This document shows, piece by piece, positions 7,831 through 14,848 of a DNA stretch of 26,524 nt (position 1 is its first letter; each line of letters opens with the position of its first letter). Source of the DNA: an uncultured Selenomonadaceae bacterium (GTDB lineage: Bacteria; Bacillota; Negativicutes; Selenomonadales; Selenomonadaceae); NCBI GenBank assembly GCA_902782705.1, contig CACZOL010000027.1, positions 1 through 26,524 of the forward strand, given 5' to 3'. A program made the translations under genes and the position numbers. Under the pieces are notes generated by a model. The model worked only from the letters and a program-made list of their open reading frames with translations. It was not told the DNA's origin and did not search any database.

Positions 7831-8559
7831 TTATTCTTCTATTTCATAATTCGCGTAAATATTTTGCACGTCGTCATGCTCCTCGAGCGCGTCGACAAGC
7901 GCCATCATCTTTTCCGCTTCTTTGCCTTCCACTTTTACCATCGTATCCGGCACCATAGTGACCTCCGCCGACGCTGTTTCGATACCTTTTTCGCCCAGTG
8001 CTTTCTCTATAGCGTCAAAATCCGCAGGCGCGGCTGTGATTTCGAAAACATCGTCTTCGGATTTCATATCTTCCGCTCCGGCTTCAAGCACGATATTCAA
8101 TAATTCGTCTTCGTCCCCAAAAGTTTCTTTTTCAACGACGAAAACAGCTTTTTGCTTAAACATCCAGCCGACACAGCCGGTTTCGCCGAGATTTCCTCCA
8201 TGTTTGGAGAAAAGATGGCGAACGTCCGCAGCCGTACGGTTGCGGTTATCTGTCATAATATCCAGCATTACGGCGACACCGCCGGGACCGTATCCTTCAT
8301 ACGTGAATTCCTCGTATCCGGCGCCTTCGGTCGCGCCCAAGCCTTTTTGGATTGCACGTTGAATATTATCTTTTGGGATATTGTTTGCCTTCGCTTTGGA
8401 AAGGGCCAGCTTCAGGCGCATGTTTCCTGTGGGATCTGCGCCTCCCATCTGCACCGCGATCGTAATCTCACGACCGATCTTTGTCGTGATCTTGCCGCGA
8501 ATGGCGTCGTTTGCGCCTTTTTTCCGTTTGATATTTGCCCATTTGGAATGTCCAGACAT
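7831..8559 (-). CDS. yebC: YebC/PmpR family (TACO1-like) translation or regulatory factor
   Basis: The 242-residue product begins MSGHSKWANIKRKKG and continues with KANNIPKDNIQRAIQKG, YEGYGPGGVAVMLDIMTDNRNRTAADVRH and SKHGGNLGETGCVGWMF. These are the conserved blocks of the YebC/TACO1 family, and the length is normal. Family members have been described both as DNA-binding regulators (PmpR) and as ribosome-associated factors that help translation of difficult sequences, as for mitochondrial TACO1; sequence alone does not choose between them. The C-terminus is acidic (ALEEHDDVQNIYANYEIEE). AAAGGAG lies ten bases ahead of the ATG. It has its own promoter just upstream and a strong hairpin just downstream, so it is probably monocistronic. 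Confidence 0.96.
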   Translation of the reverse strand: MSGHSKWANIKRKKGANDAIRGKITTKIGREITIAVQMGGADPTGNMRLKLALSKAKANNIPKDNIQRAIQKGLGATEGAGYEEFTYEGYGPGGVAVMLDIMTDNRNRTAADVRHLFSKHGGNLGETGCVGWMFKQKAVFVVEKETFGDEDELLNIVLEAGAEDMKSEDDVFEITAAPADFDAIEKALGEKGIETASAEVTMVPDTMVKVEGKEAEKMMALVDALEEHDDVQNIYANYEIEE

Positions 8560-8593
8560 AAATAAAACGCTCCTTTGCTTGTTAAACGTACAT

Positions 8594-8622
8594 ATTATAG
8601 CATAGCCTTTTTAGAAAAGCAA
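8594..8622 (-). promoter_or_regulatory. Promoter of yebC
   Basis: TATAAT (8599-8594) is preceded by TGC, making an extended -10 element. A TTGCTT -35 box (8622-8617) lies 17 bases further upstream. It begins four bases after the stop of the aminotransferase gene and is about 35 bases from the yebC ATG. Confidence 0.8.
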
Positions 8623-8625
8623 AAT

Positions 8626-9933
8626 TTACAGTGTCTGCGTAGCGTTTCCGATATCTTTTAGGACGTCTTCGAGCGCGTTCAGCAGATTTCCTATATCCTG
8701 TTCTGTAATGACCAGCGGAGGTTGAAAAGCTAAGACGTTTCGTCCAAGACCGTTTTTCCCAACCAAGAAGCCCCGGTCTTTCATTTGTTCCAGGACGGCG
8801 TCTGTCGCTTCCGGATTCGGAGCTCCGTCGGAACGGATAAGTTCGGCACCGACCATGAGCCCAAGGCCCCGAACGTCGCCGATGACAGGGTAACGCGCTT
8901 CCAGCTCTTTGAGGCCGTGCATAAGCTGATTCCCTCTCAGTTCAGCGTTTCTTGCAAGATCATGTCCTTCAATGTAATCCAGAACCGCCAAACCGGCAGC
9001 CGAGGAAACGGGATTTCCTCCAAGCGTTGAGGCCCCCGGTTTTGTATATACATCGGCAATTTTTGCAGAAGAAATAAACGCGCTGATGGGCACGCCGTTT
9101 CCAAGCGCTTTTGCCATGGACATGATGTCGGGAGTGACTTCATAATGCTCTATAGCAAACATTTTTCCCGTACGGGCGAAACCGGTTTGAACTTCGTCGA
9201 TAATGAGCAGCGTCCCATACCGGGCTAAGATTTCTTTCAAACGAAGGAAATAGCCTTTGGGCGGAACGACAATTCCCGCGTTGCCCTGCACCGTCTCGGC
9301 AATGAAAGCGGCGGGATGGCCGGATGTAGCCGTTTTGATTATGTCCTCGACCATATCGGCGCAAGCAAAATCACAGTCCGGACAGCGTTTTCCCAACGGG
9401 CATCGATAGCAATACGGATTGGGCGCAAAATGAATGCCGCCGACCGGATGGGTATCGGTACGCCACATCCCGATACCTGTGAGGTTCATGGCCAACTTGG
9501 TTCGTCCGTGCAAACCGCCGCGAAGCGCCAAAAACTCATCGCCGCCTGTATATAAGGAAGCGAGCAGCAGCGCCCCTTCATTGGCTTCCGTCCCGGTGGA
9601 GCAAAAGAACGATTTCTGCAGATTGCCCGGGGTGACTTTTGCAAGCCGTTCTGCAAGTCGGACAAAGTTTTCCGTGAGATAAATATTGCAAACATGCTGA
9701 AGCGTTTTTACCTGCTCGCAGATTTTATCCGTGATCTCGGGATTGCAATGTCCGCAGTTGATAACGGAAACGCCTGCAAAACAATCCAGATATTGTTTTC
9801 CCGTATGGTCGAACAGGTATTGCATTGAGCCGCGCACAAATTCAGGCGGATTGCTGTAAAAATGTGCAAGGCATGGCATGATATATTGTTTCTTTTTTTG
9901 AATGATATCTTGCGGTCCAATATACGCTTCCAT
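8626..9933 (-). CDS. Class-III pyridoxal-phosphate aminotransferase with cysteine-rich insert
   Basis: The 435-residue product is a fold-type I, class-III (omega) aminotransferase. STGTEANEGA (about 112-121) would bind the cofactor phosphate, IIDEVQTGFARTG carries the pyridine-binding Asp246, and Lys275 in MSMAKALGNG is the Schiff-base lysine. GGNPVSSAAG follows near residue 310. The family moves amino groups from omega-amines or amino acids to 2-oxo acids; the nearest resemblance by eye is to AGXT2-like and 4-aminobutyrate types, but I cannot assign a substrate. An insert at 175-191 contains five cysteines, spaced C-x2-C-x5-C-x2-C-x3-C, described under findings. AAGGAGG sits seven bases before the ATG. 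The gene starts 12 bases after the U32 protein gene, so they are probably co-transcribed. Confidence 0.92.
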   Translation of the reverse strand: MEAYIGPQDIIQKKKQYIMPCLAHFYSNPPEFVRGSMQYLFDHTGKQYLDCFAGVSVINCGHCNPEITDKICEQVKTLQHVCNIYLTENFVRLAERLAKVTPGNLQKSFFCSTGTEANEGALLLASLYTGGDEFLALRGGLHGRTKLAMNLTGIGMWRTDTHPVGGIHFAPNPYCYRCPLGKRCPDCDFACADMVEDIIKTATSGHPAAFIAETVQGNAGIVVPPKGYFLRLKEILARYGTLLIIDEVQTGFARTGKMFAIEHYEVTPDIMSMAKALGNGVPISAFISSAKIADVYTKPGASTLGGNPVSSAAGLAVLDYIEGHDLARNAELRGNQLMHGLKELEARYPVIGDVRGLGLMVGAELIRSDGAPNPEATDAVLEQMKDRGFLVGKNGLGRNVLAFQPPLVITEQDIGNLLNALEDVLKDIGNATQTL

Positions 9934-9945
9934 AGAGTTGCCTCC

Positions 9946-11877
9946 TTAAACGGCTTTTGAAAAGCGAAAAACTCCGACGCCAAGCGGACGCGGTCCTCCG
10001 GACTGGATGCGGCTGAACGGCGGCAAGTCCTCTTCCCCGTTGGCAATCGCGTCAAGCGCGCTCCGATAAAAGGCAGTCAGGGCACCGGTCCATTCCGGCG
10101 TATAATCGTTCGCCTCAATACGATAAGAAGAAACGCCGTTCAGATTGCGAAGATACGGATATAAACAGATATCCTTTGCAAATAGGATGTGATTTCGTCC
10201 ATACTGGTCGATACGAATTGGATGCTTTTCTCCGGCTTCGTCCAAAAGCGCATAATGACGATCTGAAAAATGCGCGTCGGCAAAGGCGTCCGGAGAAAGC
10301 GAAAACGCCGGAATGTTATGGTCGCATACCATGGCAGTATACGCGCCGTGGACTATGATTTCCAAAGGCATCACAGCGCTTTGGAGCAATTCCCGCAACG
10401 CTTCTTGCGGCAATTCCAAAGAAATTGCCGCAAGGTTCACGCCCTGAGCTTTCAAAAACTCCAACGCCTTGCGGTTGCATAAATTCATAGAGACGTCCGC
10501 TTGTATCGGAAGATCCGTATGCTCTTTCGCCAGTTTCAAGGTTCCCGGATTCCCGATGCACAAGCCGTCCGGCTGTATCGCGTCAAGCCCAGCTAAAAAC
10601 GCTTCCAGCTCGCCGCATTCCCGCCGCATAGCAGTTCTTGGCGTCTCGACGACAGCAAGCGCATTATGTTTATGCGCATACTCCACAACGCGCTGCATGA
10701 TTTGCAGCGTCCATGGACGGCGTGGTCGATATACGTCCCCGCCGATGTAGACTGCGTTCGCTCCGTGATCCACGGCGGCTATAGCACATTCTTCGTCCGC
10801 GACACGAACGGCAAGGCGGAAATCTTTTCTCATATCCCGCGTCGAGGTGCACGAAGCAATTTCATTGACTTCCGGCACATCGGCTTCAGGCACCGCATGA
10901 CTGAAAAAACGAGGCTCGCGTTTTCCGTCCCATCCGACGTCTTTAGCAGTGACCTTCCCTAAGGCGGAGCAAGTACTATAATCGCGAACCCTTCCGTCAA
11001 ACAATTTTTGCCAATCCGATTCGTTGATCGTATACCCGGACGGATCGGAAAGATATGCGTCTATCGCCTTTCGATACAGACTGACGATATGGAAGACGAA
11101 TTCCGGAGGCCGCATGCGTCCTTCAATCTTAAAAGAAAACACGCCTGCTTGGATGAGCTCCGGAATATGCCGGTACATGCACATATCGTTCAAAGCGAGT
11201 TTATATGCGCCGCGTTCTTCTTTTTCCAGCGGTTCTCCCGTTTCGTCGTCAATCAGGCGATACGGCCAGCGGCACGGCTTCAAGCATAATCCGCGATTGC
11301 TGCTCTTATTGAAAAGAACGCCGGAATGAATGCATTGACCGCTTTCCGATATGCACATATCCCCATGAACGAAGTATTCCAGTTCCATGCCTGTCCGTTC
11401 TTTCAAAAGGGCTAATTCCACAAGAGACAGTTCACGGCTTGCAACGATGCGGCTGACTCCGTACGACTTCAACAATTCTATCGCAGGCTCGTTATGAATA
11501 TTCATCATAACGGACGCATGCATCGGAAGATGCAAGCCCAAAGAACGGACAAGCTGGATCAGCGCAAAATCCTGTACGAGAATCGCGTCCGGTTTTATGA
11601 CGTCCAGATAGCGAAGGAATCGCTCAAGATCGGCCAGCTCATTCTCATAAATGAGGTTGTTGATCGTCACATATACTCTTACGCCATGTCCGTGCGCAAA
11701 CGTAATTGCATTCGCAAGCGCTTCGTCGTCAAAATTCATATCCTGACGATGAAGCCGCATATTGAAATGCTTTCCACCCAGATATACGGCGTCTGCCCCG
11801 GCCTTGACGGCGGCTTCAAGCGAGTCCCAGTTACCCGCAGGGGCAAGCAATTCGACAGACGTACGATGCAAGCTCAT
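9946..11877 (-). CDS. Tandem U32-family protein (RlhA/TrhP/UbiU-like)
   Basis: The 643-residue product is annotated in databases as a U32 peptidase, but characterised relatives are iron-sulfur RNA- or quinone-hydroxylating proteins (RlhA, TrhP, UbiU/UbiV). Residues 8-275 form a full U32 domain: ELLAPAGNWDSLEAAVKAGADAVYLGG, then EYFVHGDMC, SNRGLC and NDMC. Cys175, Cys182, Cys198 and Cys233 match the spacing of UbiU cluster ligands, and Cys202 is extra. Residues about 354-605 repeat the same plan (RLAVRVADEECAIAAVDHGANAVYIGG, LEIIVHG, FAKDICLYPYLRNL) but keep only Cys518 and Cys571 at equivalent places. Size and two-part layout fit RlhA-type proteins, so 23S rRNA modification is one guess. The ATG has GGGAGG seven bases ahead. 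The aminotransferase gene follows 12 bases later. Confidence 0.9.
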   Translation of the reverse strand: MSLHRTSVELLAPAGNWDSLEAAVKAGADAVYLGGKHFNMRLHRQDMNFDDEALANAITFAHGHGVRVYVTINNLIYENELADLERFLRYLDVIKPDAILVQDFALIQLVRSLGLHLPMHASVMMNIHNEPAIELLKSYGVSRIVASRELSLVELALLKERTGMELEYFVHGDMCISESGQCIHSGVLFNKSSNRGLCLKPCRWPYRLIDDETGEPLEKEERGAYKLALNDMCMYRHIPELIQAGVFSFKIEGRMRPPEFVFHIVSLYRKAIDAYLSDPSGYTINESDWQKLFDGRVRDYSTCSALGKVTAKDVGWDGKREPRFFSHAVPEADVPEVNEIASCTSTRDMRKDFRLAVRVADEECAIAAVDHGANAVYIGGDVYRPRRPWTLQIMQRVVEYAHKHNALAVVETPRTAMRRECGELEAFLAGLDAIQPDGLCIGNPGTLKLAKEHTDLPIQADVSMNLCNRKALEFLKAQGVNLAAISLELPQEALRELLQSAVMPLEIIVHGAYTAMVCDHNIPAFSLSPDAFADAHFSDRHYALLDEAGEKHPIRIDQYGRNHILFAKDICLYPYLRNLNGVSSYRIEANDYTPEWTGALTAFYRSALDAIANGEEDLPPFSRIQSGGPRPLGVGVFRFSKAV

Positions 11878-11917
11878 AGCAAATCCTCCCAGAGAGAACC
11901 ACAGACGTTATTTTCTT

Positions 11918-11955
11918 AAAAAATTATCCCCCGGCACCGCCGAGGGATATTTTTT
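11918..11955 (-). terminator. Terminator of the rplM-rpsI operon
   Basis: A GC-rich hairpin (about ATCCCTCGGC with GCCGGGGGAT, loop GGT) is flanked by six A and six T residues, so it can act in both directions. It starts just after the rpsI stop and is some 40 bases before the U32 gene. Confidence 0.9.
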
Positions 11956-11961
11956 GTTGGT

Positions 11962-12354
11962 TTAACGCTTCGAGAACTGCGAAGCCTTGCGGGCTTTCTT
12001 CAAGCCATATTTACGTCTCTCTTTTTCACGAGAATCGCGAGTCAAGAACCCTGCTTTTTTCAGCGCAGAACGGAGCTCGCCGTCAATCTCGAGCAATGCG
12101 CGGGCAATGCCGTGACGAATCGCTCCTGCCTGTCCGGACGCTCCGCCGCCGGAAACGCTGGCCACGACATCATATTTATCGGCCATTTCCGTCAGTGCCA
12201 ACGGCTGACGAACGATAAGTTCCAACGTCTTCAGGCCGAAATATTCTTCCATTTCGCGACCGTTGATGGTAACTTTTCCAGCACCCGGAACCAGACGAAC
12301 TCTGGCAACCGAGGACTTCCTGCGGCCGGTGCCGTAGTAATTGACCAATGCCAT
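11962..12354 (-). CDS. rpsI: 30S ribosomal protein S9
   Basis: S9 sits in the head of the small ribosomal subunit, where its C-terminal tail reaches the P-site tRNA. The 130-residue product has the expected YYGTGRRKSSVARVRL start, the GGGASGQAGAIRHGIARAL core and the RERRKYGLKKARKASQFSKR-like basic tail ending in the universal Lys-Arg. TAGGAGG lies eight bases before the ATG. The gene follows rplM by 24 bases, the widespread rplM-rpsI pairing, and a strong terminator follows directly. Expression should follow the leader and promoter upstream of rplM. Confidence 0.98.
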   Translation of the reverse strand: MALVNYYGTGRRKSSVARVRLVPGAGKVTINGREMEEYFGLKTLELIVRQPLALTEMADKYDVVASVSGGGASGQAGAIRHGIARALLEIDGELRSALKKAGFLTRDSREKERRKYGLKKARKASQFSKR

Positions 12355-12378
12355 AAATTGTTCCTCCTAATTCCAGTC

Positions 12379-12813
12379 TCAATTCAATTTCAAAACTTCC
12401 GGTTTCTGTGCAGCATGCGGATGCTCCGCGCCTGCATAGACATTCAGCTTACGATACATCTGCGCGCCGAGCCGATTCTTCGGAAGCATTCCGCGAACTG
12501 CATGCTCCACGACGCGCTCCGGCATTTTCTGGAGCATCTGCTCCGCCGTGGTAAAAGAAGTTCCGCCGGGATAACCGGAATAACGGAAATACGTTTTCTG
12601 CTTAAGTTTCTTACCGGTAAATACAACCTTGTCTGCATTGACAACAATAACATAATCGCCGGTATCTACATGCGGCGTATACGTCGGTTTATGCTTGCCG
12701 CGCAAGACTTTTGCGATCTCTGCAGCCAGTCGTCCGACCGTCTGGCCTTCCGCATCAACGACATACCATTTGCGTTCGATATTGGACGCATTCGCCATGA
12801 ACGTTGTCTTCAC
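12379..12813 (-). CDS. rplM: 50S ribosomal protein L13
   Basis: L13 is an early-assembling protein of the large subunit. The 144-residue product shows the usual blocks: RKWYVVDAEGQTVGRLA, LRGKHKPTYTPHVDTGDYVIVVNADKV, YSGYPGG and RVVEHAVRGMLPKNRLG. The start is GTG at 12813, with GGAGGG eight bases ahead; it gives the normal MKTTFMA beginning. It is the first gene of the rplM-rpsI operon. About 105 bases of leader with a strong hairpin precede it, suggesting autoregulation by L13 as proposed for the Firmicutes L13 leader RNA. Confidence 0.98.
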   Translation of the reverse strand: MKTTFMANASNIERKWYVVDAEGQTVGRLAAEIAKVLRGKHKPTYTPHVDTGDYVIVVNADKVVFTGKKLKQKTYFRYSGYPGGTSFTTAEQMLQKMPERVVEHAVRGMLPKNRLGAQMYRKLNVYAGAEHPHAAQKPEVLKLN

Positions 12814-12861
12814 GCAATAACCCTCCCTAAATCATAGACATTACTTACAAAACTGAATTTA

Positions 12862-12917
12862 CGCGAAGCGCTGCAGCTTGGCTACCGGGGCTTGTGGGAA
12901 CTCGGCCGCAACTTCAC
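12862..12917 (-). ncRNA. Structured 5' leader of rplM (L13-leader-like)
   Basis: In the transcript, 12912-12905 (GUUGCGGC) pairs with 12877-12870 (GCUGCAGC) in an 8-bp helix with two wobble pairs. Three more pairs (GAA side with UUC) lie beyond a two-base bulge. The loop region contains GAGUUCCC and GCCCCGGUAGCC. It lies between the promoter and the rplM start, where Firmicutes carry the L13 leader family thought to bind the protein. The family assignment is from memory of that motif, not from a model search. Confidence 0.7.
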
Positions 12918-12925
12918 ATAAAGGT

Positions 12926-12954
12926 ATTTTAGTAAAAATCAGGCATGAAGTCAA
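12926..12954 (-). promoter_or_regulatory. Promoter of rplM-rpsI
   Basis: TTGACT (12954-12949), a 17-base spacer and TAAAAT (12931-12926) form a good housekeeping promoter. The transcript would start near 12919, immediately before the leader hairpin. A 17-base palindrome (12961-12977) lies six bases upstream of the -35 box. Confidence 0.87.
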
Positions 12955-12992
12955 GCAATATTTACAGCATTTGTAAAAAACTTTCCATCAAG

Positions 12993-13424
12993 TCATGCTT
13001 CTGCTACCGGCCGCTTCGTTGCCTGCCGGCGTTTTCGATTGCGATAGCTTCGAAGCTCGCTCCACGTTGCAATCGAAGTGATTACGGAAAGACCGGTCAC
13101 CATGCCTGCGCGCCAAACAGGAGTTTCTGTCATGGCATGCAGAGATCTCCAAACCTCAAAATATCCGTTGAACGCGATGCAAAAAATCGCTACCCAGACC
13201 ACCGCCGCCATCTTCCCCAGCGGAGCGACCGCATACGAAAAAATAAGAATCAATCCGATGGCCGCAATACCGCCGACAAATAAATCGGCCATAAGCGGAA
13301 TCATGCTCCCGCTGCCTTCGTAGCGCAGCTCTAAAATATACAGCCCGCCTTTGACGCCGACATATAAGAACAGACCAAACGGAAGAATCATCAGCCAATA
13401 TAAACAGTCAAACAGTTTTTTCAT
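12993..13424 (-). CDS. Small four-helix membrane protein of unknown function
   Basis: I do not recognise this 143-residue product. It shows four hydrophobic segments at about 7-30 (LYWLMILPFGLFLYVGV), 41-68 (PLMADLFVGGIAAIGLILIFSYAV), 70-92 (MAAVVWVAIFCIAFNGYFEVW) and 101-122 (VWRAGMVTGLSVITSIATW). A strongly basic tail (RSYRNRKRRQATKRP) should stay in the cytoplasm. No catalytic motif, signal-peptidase site or cysteine cluster is evident. The ATG at 13424 is chosen because GGGAGG lies ten bases ahead; the frame could open earlier at 13445 but without support. It has its own promoter and is separated from the HD-GYP gene by a terminator. Function is open. Confidence 0.8.
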   Translation of the reverse strand: MKKLFDCLYWLMILPFGLFLYVGVKGGLYILELRYEGSGSMIPLMADLFVGGIAAIGLILIFSYAVAPLGKMAAVVWVAIFCIAFNGYFEVWRSLHAMTETPVWRAGMVTGLSVITSIATWSELRSYRNRKRRQATKRPVAEA

Positions 13425-13487
13425 TGTAGCTGAACCTCCCTGCATCTCAAACGCATAAGGTCATACGAAACACGGATTCCAATTGAT

Positions 13488-13516
13488 ATTTTATCATAAT
13501 ATGAGGCAAATGTCAG
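13488..13516 (-). promoter_or_regulatory. Promoter of the small membrane protein gene
   Basis: CTGACA (13516-13511), a 17-base spacer and TAAAAT (13493-13488) with an upstream TGA giving an extended -10 element. It lies about 65 bases before the ATG at 13424 and just after the HD-GYP terminator. Confidence 0.8.
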
Positions 13517-13537
13517 CAACACTATAGTACTGTAAGA

Positions 13538-13575
13538 AACGGCCCGTCAGGGCTATATTCGCTTGACGGGCCGTT
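13538..13575 (-). terminator. Terminator after the HD-GYP gene
   Basis: A perfect 12-bp GC-rich stem (AACGGCCCGTCA with TGACGGGCCGTT) encloses a 14-base loop. The minus-strand tail is TTTCTTAC, a short U-rich run. It begins about 18 bases after the HD-GYP stop codon. Confidence 0.82.
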
Positions 13576-13592
13576 ATCTTTATTCGGTTGAC

Positions 13593-14660
13593 TCAGTCTT
13601 TGGGATTGTACTCTACAATTTTGACGTCTGGAACAATATTGAGATCGAGTATATCTTCATCGGTGACTCGAATCATCGGGCGTGCCACATAATCATTCGT
13701 ATATCGGACGATCGTGCCCGTCAGACCGTTGGAAAGCATTACACGCGATCCAAGGAACGCTTCCTTGAGATGGGTAAGGAATGGTACGCAAACCGTCGGA
13801 TCCAGTTTCGTATACATATCGGCCGTGATTTTATCGATAGCGGCGAACGGCGTTTCCTTTCGGAATCCTTCACGCTCCGTCGTTATATTGTCGTAAAAAT
13901 CGGCCAGTGAAACGCTTCGCGCATATAAATGGATATCGTTGCCGCTGATGCCGAACGGAAATCCACTTCCGTCCATCGCTTCATGATGCTGTAAAGCGGC
14001 AAGTTTCACGCCGTCGGAAAGTTCCGGACTGGCTGAAAGGATTTGCTGTCCGTCGACCGTATGCTGCTCATAAGCGTCTCGCTCATCTCCGGTCAAAGTC
14101 TCGACGTTTTTATCAAGAAGCCTTTCCGGAAATTTCGTCTTTCCGATATCATGCAGGAACCCGGCAAGAATAATATCCTGCGTCTCCTTTGCGGAAAGAT
14201 GCATCCATTTAGCGAGTACGCCGGAAAGAATAGATACGCGCACGGAATGGTTATACACATCGGCGGCGAGATGATTGACTTCCAAGAGGTAATCCATTAC
14301 GCCGCTTTCCTTGGTCATCGGAGCTATAGTATCCTTGATGACCGCCTTCGACTTTGCGATAGGCGCCTTCCCGCTGCTTTTCGCTTCGTCAAAAATCGAG
14401 CGCGCCGTATGGATAACGTCCTTATATTCAGAAACGAAAGCGCTGCCGGTATCGAAAAGTGCCGATACGTTCTGAAACGCTTCGCTGAGCTCATATTCAT
14501 CTTTAATATAAACGATGGGAATATCAAGAAAAGCCAAGCGAGTGATGTGCGCTTTGGTAAGAAGCGTACCTTCAGACAGAATGACCATCATCTCGTCATT
14601 GATAAGAGAGCGCGCGAGAATCATTCCGGGCTGAAGCTCTTCTACAGGTATGGATCGCAA
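13593..14660 (-). CDS. HD-GYP domain protein, probable cyclic-di-GMP phosphodiesterase
   Basis: The 355-residue product has an N-terminal region (IPVEELQPGMILARSLIN, GTLLTKAHITRL) common in Firmicutes HD-GYP proteins, then the HD-GYP domain. It shows His138 (NHSVR), His170-Asp171 (HDIGKTKFP), His200 (QHTVDG), His225-His226 (HHEAMDGSG) and Asp254 (LADFYD). The family hydrolyses cyclic di-GMP with two or three metals. The name-giving triad reads Gly-Phe-Pro rather than Gly-Tyr-Pro. A 60-residue C-terminal segment resembles the tail seen in related proteins. There is no membrane segment, so it is cytoplasmic. The TTG at 14660 is preceded by AAAGGAGG seven bases away. An ATG at 14699 is almost at the predicted transcript start and lacks a good ribosome site. 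Confidence 0.9.
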   Translation of the reverse strand: MRSIPVEELQPGMILARSLINDEMMVILSEGTLLTKAHITRLAFLDIPIVYIKDEYELSEAFQNVSALFDTGSAFVSEYKDVIHTARSIFDEAKSSGKAPIAKSKAVIKDTIAPMTKESGVMDYLLEVNHLAADVYNHSVRVSILSGVLAKWMHLSAKETQDIILAGFLHDIGKTKFPERLLDKNVETLTGDERDAYEQHTVDGQQILSASPELSDGVKLAALQHHEAMDGSGFPFGISGNDIHLYARSVSLADFYDNITTEREGFRKETPFAAIDKITADMYTKLDPTVCVPFLTHLKEAFLGSRVMLSNGLTGTIVRYTNDYVARPMIRVTDEDILDLNIVPDVKIVEYNPKD

Positions 14661-14710
14661 GGTAATTCCTCCTTTGGCAGGAATAATCTGCCGATTCATC
14701 AGTCCACTCT

Positions 14711-14719
14711 ATTATATCA
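14711..14719 (-). promoter_or_regulatory. Extended -10 promoter of the HD-GYP gene
   Basis: TGATATAAT on the minus strand is an extended -10 element with a perfect TATAAT. No good -35 box lies at the right distance (TTATCT at best). Transcription would start around 14704, leaving a leader of about 44 bases to the TTG start. A small GGCAG/CTGCC hairpin (14676-14692) sits just before the Shine-Dalgarno. Confidence 0.7.
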
Positions 14720-14824
14720 TGTTTATATTCGTTAGATAAATTGCTTTTCCTTTATTTTTTAGAAAAGTTTCATAAATGGAGAAAAAATCCTATTCCACTA
14801 GTGTACTGGCACGATGATTTTTTC

Positions 14825-14848
14825 AAAAAACGACGCCGTATATGTCGT
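14825..14848 (-). terminator. Weak terminator after the DNA glycosylase gene
   Basis: A 5-bp stem (ACGAC with GTCGT) begins at the stop codon and is followed by six T residues. The stem is short, so efficiency is doubtful. Confidence 0.5.
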
